Of a stretch of 64,000 nucleotides of DNA, positions 1 through 12,496 are shown piece by piece (within the stretch, counting starts at the first letter, position 1; each line of letters starts with the position of its first letter). The notes beneath the pieces were generated by a model that had not been told where the DNA came from, made no database searches, and saw nothing but the letters and a program-made list of their open reading frames with translations. This DNA comes from Heliocidaris tuberculata (Eukaryota; Echinodermata; Echinoidea; Camarodonta; Echinometridae): assembly GCA_025618425.1 (NCBI GenBank), contig CM046848.1:26402807-26466806 (forward strand), in the 5' to 3' direction. The translations under genes were made by a program, and so were the position numbers.

Positions 1-115
1 TATAACAAAAGTTTAAAAGATGAATTGTAATTGTAACAGAGACAGAAAGTACAAGTTTATGATGGCAATATGAGACACTCAGAAGTACATGTAAATGATT
101 GGTATTGTAAGTATG

Positions 116-1023
116 GGGTCATTCCATGTCAGATCACCCAATGGGTCAAACCCTACTCCCTTCAAATTGGCCCAAATTATGGTATAAGGGGTGATCAACT
201 CTTCGCAAGCTAAAATTTGAAGTTTTAGCCCCAGCAGGCTAACGGTTTTCGCACTGGGGTACACATTCCACCAACATGTCAACCAACTATTGACACTATT
301 TTCAATTTTAAAATGATCATATCTCTGTAACCACTAGGTCAGTTTTGTTGATATTAACATATTTAGAAAGGTAATTACCCAAGCTATGTAAATATGCCAT
401 CATTTTCCATGTCCAAAGGACATAAATTTCAATGACGGTTTATTGACCTCTTGATATTTGTTTTAACCTTGAATTTTACCTTTAGCATCAGGTAATCTAG
501 AGATGAAATTTGGTCAGTTAATATGTCAACATTTTTTCTACATCATATAAAAAAAATTGGAGGAGTTATATTTTTTGTTTTCTTTCCAGCTTCTTTTAAA
601 GTTGGCAAAAAGCTGATTTTTCACTGTTTGACTTAGTATTAGTGATTTACTCAGAACATAGCAACACTTATTGTATGTCACACCTGTCATTTTGAAAAGG
701 CTTTTGCTGCCCTGCATCATAATTATTCATGATGATGTTGTCTGAACAAGGTGTTTTGGAATGGCAGATGTTGTGCACAATGGTTATTATACTGTTCTGA
801 ATAAATTATTGATACTCGGTCAAACTGTGAAAAATTAGTGTTTTGCCAACTTTAAAAGAAGCTGGAAAGAAAACAAAAAATATTACTCCTCCAATAATTT
901 AATATGATGAAGAAAACTTTAGCTTGGGAGAGTCGATTACCCAATATACAAAATTTTGGCAAATTTAAAAGGGGTAGGGTTTAAGCTTTTTAAAAGTTTG
1001 GGTGATTTGAAATGGAATGACCC
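116..1023. mobile_element. foldback/TIR element, ~0.9 kb
   Basis: Left end GGGTCATTCCATGTCAGATC is matched by the reverse complement of the right end (GGGTCATTCCATTTCAAATC), and similarity continues about 65 bp inward (CACCC...AAACCCTAC...). A second inner inverted pair (about 545-620 and 830-905, around AGCTTCTTTTAAAGTTGGCA) shows that most of the element is self-complementary. No coding capacity. Confidence 0.7.
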
Positions 1024-1399
1024 TTTGGTCAGACCCTATAGTACAGATATAACTGGCTGCCCACCTTTTGCCTCTTGCCCATGAGGCAGTTGACAGTGTA
1101 AAAAAAAAAACTAGTGAAATAAAATGACATTGGCTTAGTGTGCTATGCGTATATCTAATCTTTAACATGGACAACACTCAGAAAAGTAATTACGCTTAGT
1201 GGACTTTGTTGTGTGCAGCAACCTTTTTTTCACCCACCCTTGCAATTTGTTTACACGTAAAAGGTTTTTATTTTGCCAAGGTGGTTTTTGTATTCGGTTT
1301 ACTACACCATGTGGGAACGGAGTCTTACAAATGGAAAGTTACCCATAGCTACAGAGATGAATATTCACAATGTTATATTGACCGGCTATTTCTTAACAG

Positions 1400-1554
1400 T
1401 GACAACATTTTATGCAGCGCTGGGGCTAGCCAAGGACTGAACTTTTTGTCAACAAATTTCTTCAAGAAGGGTGACATCGTCTTTGTAGAAGACCCTACGT
1501 ATTTCCTCGCCCTCGCAGCTTTCCAATATGATCAGCAGCTTAATGTTGTTGCAG
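1400..1554 (+). CDS. aminotransferase exon A
   Basis: Acceptor ...ttaacag ends at 1399 and donor gtacac starts at 1555. Encodes DNILCSAGASQGLNFL and continues to EDPTYFLALAAF. It enters with one base of a split codon, so an upstream coding exon is required. Confidence 0.85.
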
Positions 1555-4500
1555 GTACACTGTAAATCATGATAATTGTATACAGTACATTCCCCCCAAA
1601 ATACAATCAGACTTTCAGCATCAATAGCTTTCAAAATTGTAAATTAATCTAAATATGGTTTAAGATCATGAATGTATATAGCTAATTATCTCCGTCTTGG
1701 CAAAAATTTCATCCATTTGGTTCAGTAGTCACAAAGAAATCAGGATTTTTGTAAAGTATGTCATTAGTCTCTTCCATTCAAGTTTTGACAAAAGAGAGGC
1801 TCACAAAGCACAATGAACAATTCCACACTCCTTTTAAAAGGTTTGAAAATAAAGTTACTGTTTTGTTTTTATCTGCTGTAATCGTTTTGGGAGTGTTTTA
1901 TTTATCATCATAATCATCATTCTTCTTCTTATTGTTGTTGCAAAAAAAGTGCATTTTGGATGTTCTTTTCCAAATCGAAATACTGGTAATCATGAATGTA
2001 AAACAAGATAAGCAGTTTTCAGAGGTTTAAAGACGGTAATTTGTTAATGAAAATGAATGATTAAACAAATCATAAACCTTTTTATGAATGACTTGTTTTG
2101 ATCTTTATAGGAAGATACTATTTACATGATTATTTACCTTTGTCAAAGTGATGTGCATAAAATTTCAATACATGTATGTAAGTAAACATGTCTATTGTGA
2201 ACAAAATTTTTTTAATTACGTGGATGCCAAGAACATCCAAGTGTCAAAAGATGGAAGAAAGGGACCAATGACATGCTTTGAAAATATCCCTATTTCTTTT
2301 TTACTACTAGCCCAAATTAGACGGATCTTCACTGACTGGAAGAGAAATAAATGTAGTTTCATAATTCAGAATGACTTTTCATTTTTCAAAACAATTTCTT
2401 TTGTAATCAATACCCAAATGCCGATGTGCTTTGTGAGCCTCCCTTTTGCTGAAATTTGGATGGAAGGGACAAATGACATATGTTACAAAAATCCTTATTT
2501 CTTTGTGACTCTTGAACCAAATCGGAGAGGATTTTTGCCAAGGTTTAGATGATTGGTCATTGGTACATAATCGTAAACCATATTCTGAATAATTCACAAT
2601 TTTGAAAGCTATTGATACTGAAAGTCTGATTGTAATTTTATTGGGATATACTGTATATTAGGTTCTTTGTTCCTTTGCAAGGTTCTCACCAGTGCATAAT
2701 ACTCTTGTGCTGATACCAAACATGGGGATCTATAGAAAAATGCCAAGGAGAAATTTTCCTCAGTCAAGGATACTGACAATTCTATATGGGTTATATGTGG
2801 ATTTTCTTTTTATTATTTCTGATACAATTTTCACCAACACTTTTTAATGATTCAAAAGTTAACTACCTCATAATATTTTACTTGCCCATAAAGGCCATAA
2901 TTAATGTTTAATAATTATTAGAACCTCTTGATTCAGAAGCAAGACACCACCATCCTCTTCACAATTTTGGGATTTTTTTGATCTTGCAGTCACTAAGGAA
3001 GATGATGGTATAGATACAGAGGATCTAGAGCAGAAGCTTTCGGAGCACCTAGGAGACAGACAACCAGAAGACCAGAGACCGTTCCGCAGCTTACTTTATC
3101 TCATCCCATGCTTTCACAATCCAACGGGATCATGTACTTCACCAGGTAAAAATGATAATCTTACGAATGATTATGATGATGATTACGATGATGATCAAGA
3201 TGATGATGTGGTGATGTTGAAGGTGGTGATGGTGATGATGATGATGATGATGATGAGGTGGTGATGATGAAGATGATGATGATGATGAGGAGGAGGAGGA
3301 GGAGGAGGAGGAGGAGGAGGATTATATATGGTATGACATGTATTCTTTTTTCCTTCCCTTCTAGAAAAATTGAAGGAAATTGTGAGGATAGCAAGGAAAT
3401 ACGATTTGCTGGTAGTATGCGATGATGTCTACAATCTGTTATCATGGCAACCAGCAGATAAAGGCAGTGACAGACAGTTCAAATCTCCTCCTCGTCTCTT
3501 TATCTTTGATGATCCATCGGATCCTGACTTCAAAGGAAACGTGGTATCCAACGGTAGCGTGTCCAAGTTCCTTGCCCCTGGATTGAGACTGGGATGGTTT
3601 GAGGCTCCAGATCGCATCATAGACCTCATGATGAAGAAGTATGCTCATGATAGCATTTTTACATAGAGATAGTTGTTACCATAGCGTATTGAGAAAGATA
3701 GTTGTGATACAGGAGCGCACTCATGGAGCTCCATGAAGTGATTGACTGATCAGGAGCAACTTCCGGTGACGTAACTCTCTCTCTCAACCAGCTATGGCTG
3801 TAACATGCACTCATTTATAGGTCAAATTTGTTGAGCACCGAATAGTTCCCTTCCATAGAGATTGTATGTAGTATGTGGGAGTGAACTTTTTTTTTGGTTG
3901 ATAGATCTTTGAGCAGGCACATGTTCATGTGTCACAACTCTCTCTCTCTTCTATGCATATTTAAAGATTTTTAAAGATTTTAAGACATAGTTTACATGGA
4001 ATGTTAGCAGCATTGTTGTCATCATCATCATCATCATAATCGTTATTGTTATTGTTATTTTGTGTGATCGCATTACAGCCAGTATCTGGACAGTGGAGGA
4101 TCATTCAACCACTTGACAGGAGGCATTGTGGGTACAATGCTTAAGATGGGACTGGTCGATGAGCACCTTGACCTCGTCTGCAGTCATTTTAAGGTATGCT
4201 CAAACCCAGTAATACCCCTTTTACATTCCCACTGGAGCATGTGTTGTGCAACTGTCGGAACATGTAACAGAGGGTCTGAACTGTGAGACTGTAGACTGCA
4301 CCAGGTACATGGGCCCTGTTCTTAAACAGCCAGAGACTGACAATGTTAGGCTTGGCTCCTGGCAGTGTGGATTTAAAGTGTTAAGTAGAGTCTGTTCATG
4401 CAGACTATCATTGACATATCTTTTTGTTGACATTATGTCAACAGAAGAAGATTAAAACCATGTCAACACAGTTCTCCTTTATCAGCAAAAGGTTTTAATT

Positions 4501-7500
4501 TCTTTTATGCCTCCACCCATCGAAGATGATGTCAGAGGCATTATGTTTTGGGGTTGTCCGTCCATCCCGCTTTCTTGTTCTCGCGATAACTCAAGAACCA
4601 CATGAGGTATGAACTTCAAACTTGGTGCTGGTATGTATCACCATAGGAAGGCAATCTGATTAGATTTTTGGGTACGTAGGTCAAAGGTCACAGGTCAATT
4701 TCTGAAATTTCAGGTGTAAGCCTTGTTCTCACGATAACTCAAGAACCATTTGAAGTATGAACTTCAAACTTTGTGCTAGTATGTATCACCATAGGTAGAG
4801 AATGTGATTAGATTTGGGGGTATGTAGGTCAAAGGTCACAGGGTCAATATCTGAAATTTTAGGTGTTGGCCTCGTTCTCCCGATAACTCAAGAACCAGTA
4901 GAGGTATGAACTGCAAACTTGGTACTAGTATGTATCACCATAGGAAGACGGTCTGATTAGATTTTGGCAGATGTAGAGTAAAGGTCAAAGGTTAGAGGGG
5001 TCAATTTTGAAATTACAAGTTATTGCATTGTTAACACTATATCCCAAGAACCATTTGATCCATTAACTTCAAACTTGGTACTAGTATATATCACCATAGT
5101 GAGACGAACTGATAAGATTGTTGTTCACATAGGTCAAAGGTGACAGGTGATATATGTGAAATTAATGTTTTTTTAGCATTGTTATCACCAACTATTTTGT
5201 ATTCATGTCTAGGAGGAGATAAAGCGATCAGACTTTTAGGGTTATAAGGTGTAAGGTCAAATGTCAAAGAGGTCAATTAACATGTAATTGTGGGCTTTTT
5301 ATTTATTTCAAAAAAATTTTTAAGGGGGAGGGCTGGTTGATAAGCTCACTCCAATCAAATTGTTCGAGAAATTTAGATGCCTGAGGCTTTTTTCATTCTC
5401 AAACAACTATTAAACATGTGACAAGACAAGAGTCTTGTACCAAAATGGATTCCTAAAGAGCTTTGATAAAATAAGTGACATTACATCTTTATCAAACAAC
5501 AATCAAATCAAGCTTAAGGGGCAGTTTTCATAGATTTTTATTAAGGCAGAGTGCAAGTAGAGGTAAAATCGTTGATGCATCATTCTTTATTTAACAGCTA
5601 TTTAAGTTTATTCCACACATAAATGATTTTTTAAATTTTTTATTAACTTCATATCACATTGTTGCTTTAATATGGGAGAGTTCTTTGGAAATTACTACCC
5701 TTTCTTTAGCTCTGGCACACCTTATCAGCACACAACATATTTCAAGGTATGATTCTTGTCAGGTACACACTTTACACCTAGGAGACAACTGTAGATAGAA
5801 TACCTCGTCTAAGGACATGTTCACTGGGCGGAGAGTTGAACTCGCTATCTAGTGATTGAGAGTCAAGTTTGTGTACCACTGTAGCACAGTGCTCCCACAT
5901 ACCACATTGCTGTACTTAAGTTTATTTTTTCTATCATGAAATCTCCAAGTTGATATTTTACTTTTTACACTTTCAAGACAACTGACCACATTTTATGGTT
6001 TGGCTTAAGGACTTTTGATTCAGAGCTCGAAAATATATACCAGATGCATGAGTAGAAAGAGTAAAAATTTCTGAGCACACTATGTCCCATTTTGTTGTAT
6101 GACCATATTGCGTTTGATGGCAGGAATTTTTGAAACAAGAATAAGCTTTAAAATCCTTAAATTGGCTTCACAATCAGTTTCAAAATGGTTGTTTTTTATC
6201 GAAATTGGCAATTTTTTCAACTTTTCGACAAAATTCATAACCATGTATATTGTTTTCAAAGACATTACACCTTATTAGAACCATGTAGCACTAAAAGAAA
6301 ATTTTTTATTGTTGCCAATCTGAAGAAATGTGATCAATTCAGCCCTTAAATAATTCCTGTCCTGTTTTCTCAGTGTTTGTACATGTAGATAATAGCTCAC
6401 TGTATCCATCACAGGGGATGCTCAAAACACCTACAAAGTAGTACCTTGACTTTACCCAAGCTGCCCTACAATGCTGTAAGCATTCAAGTAATCACTTCCT
6501 GTAATCACTTCCTGTCATGTGCCACTTTTAAGACTCCTGGGTTGGGAGTGTCAAATCAAGATTAACTTCTTTCCAAAGGACATTTCTTCACCTTCCAACA
6601 AGAAGGCCGTTACTACCATTGGCAATACATGGCAGTTACTCAGAGAGGTATCTAATGATGAAACAAATGATCTTTTGTTTTCATTATTGTTGTAAAAAGT
6701 TGTCTTTTGGGGGGGGGGGGGTGGAGGAGATGGGGGTTGACCCCTGCATATCAGTGGCCTATGAAAGGCACAAAAAAGTAAGTTCCACTTTGGTTTCCCA
6801 TCTCCAAATTTATTTAGTCTTCTCCTTTCATGGGGATTTTTTTTTTTCAGTGTATTTTTTTCTTTCTTTTTGTTATTTTCACAGGCAAATGTAGATGCCA
6901 TGACAAAGGTTCTCAAAGAAGAAATGCCACCTGGAGTCAATTTTTCCGTTCCAGAGGTATGTAATGATTGTGAATCAATTAACTTTGACAATGCCTTGTA
7001 TATTTTTTTTGTTGTGTTGTGGTATATTAAAAACTTGTTTCTTTGAGAAAAGGAATGGTATTTGAAGTGAAAATCTTCTGTGCTGAAAGAGAGAGAGAGA
7101 GAGAGAGAGAGAAGGTGGAGCCCTTTAAAAGTTTATGTTGATTTCAATATCAATACCTCTTCCTTTACTATATTGTAGTATGAGTATTCTCTACCTTGCA
7201 GTGTAGTTATTATCCTAATGTATTTCTTATTCATGCCAGGGAGGATATTTCTTCTGGATTGAGCTCCCCAAGCATATAGATGTAGCTAAGCTTGCTGCAC
7301 TATGCAGAGAGAAGTATAAAGTCAACTTTGCTCCTGGCAAAAAGTAAGTACAGTTTATGTTGATCTGCTACAATTTAGGGGAAAAAATACAAATGCACAA
7401 ACTAGCCTTATGTGCAGATTAAGACTGAACATTTCAAAGTTCATGTATTTTGAGATTTGCACAATTCTATTTTTAAATGCTTTTGAAAATGAACTGGAAC

Positions 7501-9748
7501 GTTTCCAGCAAAACCAATATTTTAGTGTATTTAAAGAGAATTTTAAAATCTTTTGGTGTTATTGTTTTCTGTTTCATTTTGCCAAACAGATATTAAAGCA
7601 TGAAACTTTCCTCGATTATAACCAATTTGCTAAACATAAGAAGAGCTGTCTTCTTCTCTTTTCTTACATGTACCAAGAAAAAATTTCCTTGATTTTCCCA
7701 TATCAATGCCATGACCAACCCTGCACATTACCTTGAACACACAGAATTATTTTGATTTCAGGAAAATAGGCATTTTTCATTCCACAGCCGGAGTTAGCTT
7801 GGGCTTAGTATTTAACAGGTTAAGGAATGCGCAGACTCATTTTTGTGAAGCTTTTACGCAGAATTTTCCACACAACGATCACACAAGAAGTGACAATCTC
7901 TGCTTTAAGTTGGTTTGGCACAAACCATTGTCAGTCGAAACAGTGTTTTTGAAGTGTAAGACTACCAAAGGCCATGTACTGTAGCTGTTCCTGACACATA
8001 TTGACACAACCACTAGGATCCTGGGTTAGGCTTCTCTCAAGACACAATATTTTCTAATAAAGTGTCAAGTTAGGGTCTGTGCTTTCAGACTAACTTTCAG
8101 TATTCATTATATTTATTTGAACACAACTCCTGCCATGGCACTACTGTTCATATTACTGGGAGTGTTTCATAAAGCTGTTTGTAACATTACACATGACTAT
8201 GAATGACTTAAAGGTCATGTAAAGTTTTGGTAAGCCCTCAAAAACTGTTCGTCAGATTTCTTCAATTTTTGTTGATAAATAGCAAGATACTAGCAATACT
8301 AAGACACTGTAAAGATTTCGCCTCCTAAAGTTTAATATCAAACAAATAAGAGGCAAAAACTAATTTATGTGCCGGGACAGGCACGTAAAATCCCAACAAA
8401 GGCAGCATGTGCTATACACTGTAAACACACATGTAAAACCAATGATGAGTAGCTACACACAGTGCACACACGCTGTCTCTATGCGAAGCCCCAAGATTGC
8501 TGTGCGGGGAGCCGTCGGGGTGGAAGGGTCCTAGCATGATGGCAGTCATCAAGCATTCCTTACAGATATTTATGCTAAAATTCACCAGAAATCATAGATG
8601 GAATACCAAATGATCTCTTACAGACATCTTTTGATACAAGGAGAACAACTTGAGACTATATTTAACGTGTTTCTTTCCAATTTCCTTTTTGCTACCAATA
8701 CTGTGCATGACCTTTAAATATGACAAGCCAAATGGGATGCTCAATCATTTTTAACTGCATCCACTAAAGTTGAACTGCACAGATGTAGATTAACATTCTT
8801 AATATAACGAACATTTTTAATGCAAAGTATATTTTTTGACATAATTTAATTGAGGTTATTGGAAATACAGTCACACATTGTTAAAATATCAGTAAAAACT
8901 TTGGACATCCTATCTGGCACTTCACATTCAAGTGGTTCGTAAAGTCACGTGTAACTTTACGAACAGCTTTATGAAACACCCCCCCCCCCCCCCCCCCCCC
9001 CTGGTCTGCACTGTCCCTTCACTGGCTACCCATCGATATGCGAATTAAATTCAAAGTTCTGTTGCCGGTCTACCACACAGTCCATGGGTCCTCACCACTC
9101 TATCTACAGAACTCAATACAGTCATATCAACCCCCTCGCAGACTGCGATCATCAGACTCTTCACTACTCCAAGTTCCCCTGTTCCGGCACTTTGGAGTGA
9201 CCACAGCTTCTCCCATGCTGGCCCCTCTCTCTGAAACAATCGTCCCCCTTCTTCTTCGCCAGGCTTTTTCCACTAGTTCTTTAAACATCTTCTCAAAACA
9301 GATCTGTTCACTTTATAATTCTAATCATTTAAGTTGAAAATTGCTCTGTACCCTTTATTGAATTTTCATTTTACCGTATGTTTCCTTCAGTTATCATAAG
9401 TTAATCTCACTATAATTTTGCTATGTTTACATAAATTTGAATTTGTGTATTACATTTGTATGCTCTTAGTTTAATGCTTTTGGTTCAATAAGTTAATATA
9501 TATTGTTGTACTTTCTTTTATATAAATGTATAGCGCCATGAGCGTCATGCTTGACAGACCTAAGCGCTCTACAAGAAGCCACTATTATTGTTATTATTAT
9601 TATTATTTGTTTCTATTCCTTTCTCAGTTTCTCCTCCAACCCCAAGTTCGAGAAGTTCATTCGGCTCTCCTTCAGTTACTACTCTGCAGAGAAGTTGGAA
9701 GAAGGGGTCAAGAGGTTATGCCAGGCTGTCAAAGAGATGATGCCTTAG
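1400..9748 (+). CDS. PLP-dependent fold-type I aminotransferase, 3' seven exons (5' end outside window)
   Basis: Joined exons 1400-1554, 2990-3145, 3365-3638, 4079-4193, 6885-6956, 7240-7343 and 9628-9748 give 331 residues ending in a stop at 9746-9748; every intron is GT-AG and the phases agree. Visible family landmarks, in order: SAGASQGLN (cofactor phosphate region), HNPTG (substrate/PLP asparagine), DDVYNLL (aspartate facing the pyridine nitrogen, then tyrosine), SNGSVSKFLAPGLRLGW (Schiff-base lysine in SKF), GGYFFWIELP, and the C-terminal FIRLSFSYYSAEKLEEGVKRL. These are typical of the 2-aminoadipate transaminase / YER152C / MocR-like aminotransferase group, which transfers amino groups between amino acids and 2-oxo acids. 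Such proteins usually exceed 400 residues, so about 90-110 N-terminal residues should lie upstream of the window. No catalytic residue is missing. The exact substrate cannot be read from the sequence. Confidence 0.9.
1578..2657. mobile_element. foldback element in aminotransferase intron
   Basis: Arms at about 1578-1830 and 2410-2657 are inverted copies: CAATCAGACTTTCAGCATCA near 1603 against TATTGATACTGAAAGTCTGA near 2610, and GAGAGGCTCACAAAGCACAA near 1794 against TGTGCTTTGTGAGCCTCC near 2426. A diverged direct duplicate of one arm segment lies at about 2250-2340. Non-coding, between exons A and B. Confidence 0.65.
2990..3145 (+). CDS. aminotransferase exon B
   Basis: Acceptor cttgcag, donor gtaaaa. 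Phase-1 join to exon A restores a valine codon. Carries the LIPCFHNPTGSC segment with the conserved NPTG. A GAT/GAG microsatellite lies just downstream in the intron. Confidence 0.88.
3174..3320. repeat. (GAT)n/(GAG)n microsatellite
   Basis: Near-pure GAT triplets passing into GAG triplets, in the short intron between exons B and C of the aminotransferase. Confidence 0.9.
3365..3638 (+). CDS. aminotransferase exon C (PLP lysine)
   Basis: Acceptor ccttctag, donor gtatgc at 3639. Encodes EKLKEIVRIARKYDLLVVCD, the DDVYNLL motif and SVSKFLAPGLRLGW with the Schiff-base lysine. Ends on two bases (AA) completed by the next exon to an asparagine codon. Confidence 0.92.
4079..4193 (+). CDS. aminotransferase exon D
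   Basis: Acceptor attacag, donor gtatgc. Encodes QYLDSGGSFNHLTGGIVGTM and continues to HLDLVCSHFK; the SGG...NHLT segment is typical of this aminotransferase group. Confidence 0.88.
4567..5290. repeat. ~150-bp minisatellite, five diverging units
   Basis: Units start near 4567, 4722, 4873, 5027 and 5178, each around 150 bp. Shared landmarks are GATAACTCAAGAACC, ATGAACTTCAAACTTGGT, GTATGTATCACCATAGG and AGGTCAAAGGTCACAGGTCA. Similarity decays from left to right; the fifth unit is barely recognisable. Lies in the intron between exons D and E. The preceding GGCATTATGTTTTGGGG-type leader may belong to the same repeat family. Confidence 0.85.
5757..5905 (-). mobile_element. tRNA-derived SINE, degenerate copy
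   Basis: On the minus strand an A-box-like TGCTACAGTGGTAC (5886-5873) is followed by a B-box-like GCGAGTTCAACTCTC (5845-5831), then a body with CATGTCCTTAGACGAGG, resembling the SINE at 13576 (ATGTCCTTTGGCAAGAC). Confidence 0.45.
6885..6956 (+). CDS. aminotransferase exon E
   Basis: Acceptor ttttcacag, donor gtatgt. Encodes ANVDAMTKVLKEEMPPGVNF then SVPE, 24 residues in phase 0, leading into the GGYFFW motif of the next exon. Confidence 0.85.
7240..7343 (+). CDS. aminotransferase exon F
   Basis: Acceptor catgccag, donor gtaagt. Encodes GGYFFWIELPKHIDVAKLAA and continues to KVNFAPGK. Ends on two bases joined to exon G. Confidence 0.88.
8158..8984. mobile_element. TIR element of ~0.83 kb in aminotransferase intron
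   Basis: Left end GGGAGTGTTTCATAAAGCTG and the reverse complement of the right end (GGGGGTGTTTCATAAAGCTG) match, with about 40 bp of continuing inverted similarity. The right end runs into a poly-C tract. The ending (GTTTCATAAA) resembles those of the short GGGCCC-ended hairpin MITEs elsewhere in the window. Non-coding. Confidence 0.7.
9001..9612 (+). mobile_element. LINE (CR1/L2-type) 3'-end fragment
   Basis: The reading frame gives SLHWLPIDMRIKFKVL, then SSPLYLQNSI, RRLRSSDSSLLQVP and LRQAFSTSSLNIFSKQI, the degenerate C-terminus of a CR1/Rex-like reverse-transcriptase polyprotein, which ends at 9335. A 3' UTR with GCGCTCTACAAGAAG and a terminal (ATT)n tail follows, as is typical of L2/CR1-like 3' ends. 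5'-truncated. Confidence 0.75.
9628..9748 (+). CDS. aminotransferase terminal exon G
   Basis: Acceptor ctttctcag at 9627. Encodes FSSNPKFEKFIRLSFSYYSA and EKLEEGVKRLCQAVKEMMP, then TAG at 9746-9748. A LINE 3' end finishes only about 20 bp upstream of this acceptor. Confidence 0.88.
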
Positions 9749-9846
9749 ACTTCTTGAAACCATAGCCAGTTGAGAGAGAGAGAGAGAGAGTCGGTTGTCC
9801 ACTAATGGCTCCTGCGACGTTTGCTGCGGGATTTATTTTGTCAAAT

Positions 9847-9910
9847 ATACAAGGTTAGGGTTAGAGTCGTGATTGGATTTTAGGGTTAGGGTTGGGTTTA
9901 GTGTTAGGCC
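9847..9910. repeat. degenerate telomere-like (GGGTTA)n stretch
   Basis: Several TTAGGGTTAGGG-like blocks broken by other sequence. Flanked on the left by GGCTCCTGCGACGTTTGCTG, which resembles the ends of the telomere-cored MITE at 17712; it may be a decayed member of that family. Confidence 0.45.
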
Positions 9911-11978
9911 CAGGGTTGAAGTAAGCAGTTCAATTAGTGCAGGAAATCGACCACGGATCGATAAACCAGTTTGTAATTAGTTCATGGTACAAATGACCCT
10001 GCAATGACCCTAACTTGTACGCGCACGAGCATCTGTTTTGGTGGACGCGCCACTTGTTTAATATGTAAATTCATACCGGTGCGTGCATTGTGGTGCGTAC
10101 AAAATGTAGAGCTCAATTGTACTCGGTACAAATGACCTTTATCTGCACATGCGCAAATAGTAACTGCAAACTGGCTTATTGTAGCCTGAGCATGTGTAGT
10201 AGAACACATCTTCAGAAGTTGCTCATGATTGTTTAGTTACATCTTGGAGCCTCTATAGTTCCGACCATGATTCTTGTAATGAGCATTGGAGTAACAGATT
10301 ATATGCCACAGGGCAAATTTTTGTTGAATTGAGGATTTTTTTTCTTTTATGTATGCGTATGTATCTCTCTTCAAAGCTCCATGAATTGACCTAAGAATGG
10401 GCATGTGACAACTATGTCTCTCAATTGGCTATGCTTGGAAAACTCAGGGAAGCTACAATGTAGTAAGTGCGGTCAGAAGGTTATGCCTTGCCATTATGGA
10501 GATCATGGATCCATGTGCCAGTGGCAATGTTAACCACATGGTTGTTCTGGTCATTTATGACATATATTTGAGTGTTTGCCATTTGTGAAATGTTGAAAAG
10601 GAAGATTATATCTCATAAACGTACGATTTGATCAGATATATTTTATATGGAGATTTTCTTTTTTAAATATTTTTTTATGTATCTTTTTAATATAGCCATT
10701 TTATTTTAAGTTTATTTTGGTGAAAGTATGACTATATATTTTGTAACCTTACTGTACGATAAGTCATCAAAAAGGATTAGAAGATTTATAGCCAAACTTC
10801 TTTTTGTGGAATTCCATTTCAAGGAATCAGACTTAAAGTAATTCTGACCTATTATTGTACAGTAGCTAGGTTAAGACAAGCGAATATAAACTAAGAAAAA
10901 AAAAAGGACATTTGCTGAAAAGCACATATAATACTGCATGTCATGCACATGTGTCTCAACAAATTGTTCAATTTTCTTATCTTTTGTCACTCATTTCCCA
11001 ACTATTTCATATTTTCTTCCAAAACCATTTGGCAAATATTTGTATTTTTGAAAAGTGTAGGTTTCACATGATTATGATAATAATTAATTTTCAGGCTTTA
11101 TTATATTTTCATATATTTCATGCATTATGTATTCTTATACTCCTGGAGAAAGGCCACCAAGGAAATGAAAAGTCCACCCCACAGCGTGGGGGAAATAAGG
11201 ATGATTAAAGATGCTAATGATGTTCAAAATCCATAATTTAATAGCATTATGTTCTTGAAATCTACAATATTTTCTATCAAAAAGTTCTTTCAGTCCAGCA
11301 CACACACTTTCCTTGACCTTTATAGTGCTGGAGGCAGATTTAACTGCCCATATTTTAATGCATTATCTCATTTTTTGAAACTGCTATATGAGTGAGATGA
11401 ATTGTTCATTCACTTAAGTCTTCCTATACTACTTGTGCCATTATTATTTGAGAAGAGAATTCTAGATTGAATGGTGTGAAATTTAGGAACCAGCTTAACA
11501 CCTTCAAGACAATTATCTTAGTGTTTGTATTACTTATAATTTACATATACCATGCATTCTTTTAAAGATAAAGTAGAGTTCTGGTCATGTGATTCTATTG
11601 TTAAAGAAATTGTCTCAAAGCAATTGGGAAAGGTTGATCATGTCTACATGAGAATCTCGCTGAAAAGCTTGTATGCACTGCACGCAGAAATGGGTACAAT
11701 GGGACTGCACACACATGTGGCATGAATGTTTGGCCTGAACACTTCAGCTGTTTCTCGTCATATTTCGAAAATGAGGTGATTTGAAGAGCAATTTATTTCA
11801 GGAGACATTCCTACTACATGTATGATCTTCTTCCATACTGACATAAAAGGAATCGGAAAGCTCACAAATTATTTTTCACCTTTCCCAGAACTCGACCTTC
11901 TCTTTCAATTAAGGATACTTTTCATGACATATAGTCATATACAGCAGTACCAAAATTATTACCATGAGTCATAGCAAT

Positions 11979-12120
11979 CATGGGCGCAAAACTTTTTTGA
12001 AGATAGGCAAATGTCCCCCTCACCTTTTTTTTTTTTTTTTTTTTTTTTTTGCTTGTCAGAGAATTTTGGAGGCGAATGTCCCCCCCCCAAAAAAAATGTC
12101 AAAATGGATTTGCGTCACTG
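11979..12120. mobile_element. hAT-type non-autonomous element with 8-bp TSD
   Basis: Starts CATGGGCGCAAAA and ends TTTGCGTCACTG (reverse complement CAGTGACGCAAA). Flanked by perfect 8-bp direct repeats ATAGCAAT at 11971-11978 and 12121-12128. Interior contains poly-T, GCTTGTCAGAGAATTTTGGA and poly-C, shared with the element at 17232. TIR starting CA and 8-bp TSD indicate the hAT superfamily. Confidence 0.8.
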
Positions 12121-12496
12121 ATAGCAATATATCAACGTCTTGTCTTTTAGGTAAAGTAATGGGATTTAAAGAGAAGGTTGAGTTCCGGGAAAGGTGAACA
12201 ATAATTTGTGAGCTTTTTCATTCATTTTATGTTGGTTTGGAAGAACATTATAGTAGAAATGTCCCCTGAAAAGGATTGCTCTTCAAATGCCCTCACAATC
12301 GAAATATGACGAGAAATATCCGAAGTGTTCAGGCAGAACATTCATGCTACATGTGTGGGCAGTCCCATATATCCATTTCTGTGTTCAGCGCACATACTTT
12401 TCAGCAAGAATGGGTTAATTTCATATTATTTTGAGGATTCAAAAAACTCTTGGTGTACACAAATTCTTATGTCGATATGATCAACCTTTCCCAATT

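Noticed and set aside
2148..2552. 134-codon + strand ORF
   Set aside because: Lies inside the foldback element at 1578-2657, within an aminotransferase intron; no domain.
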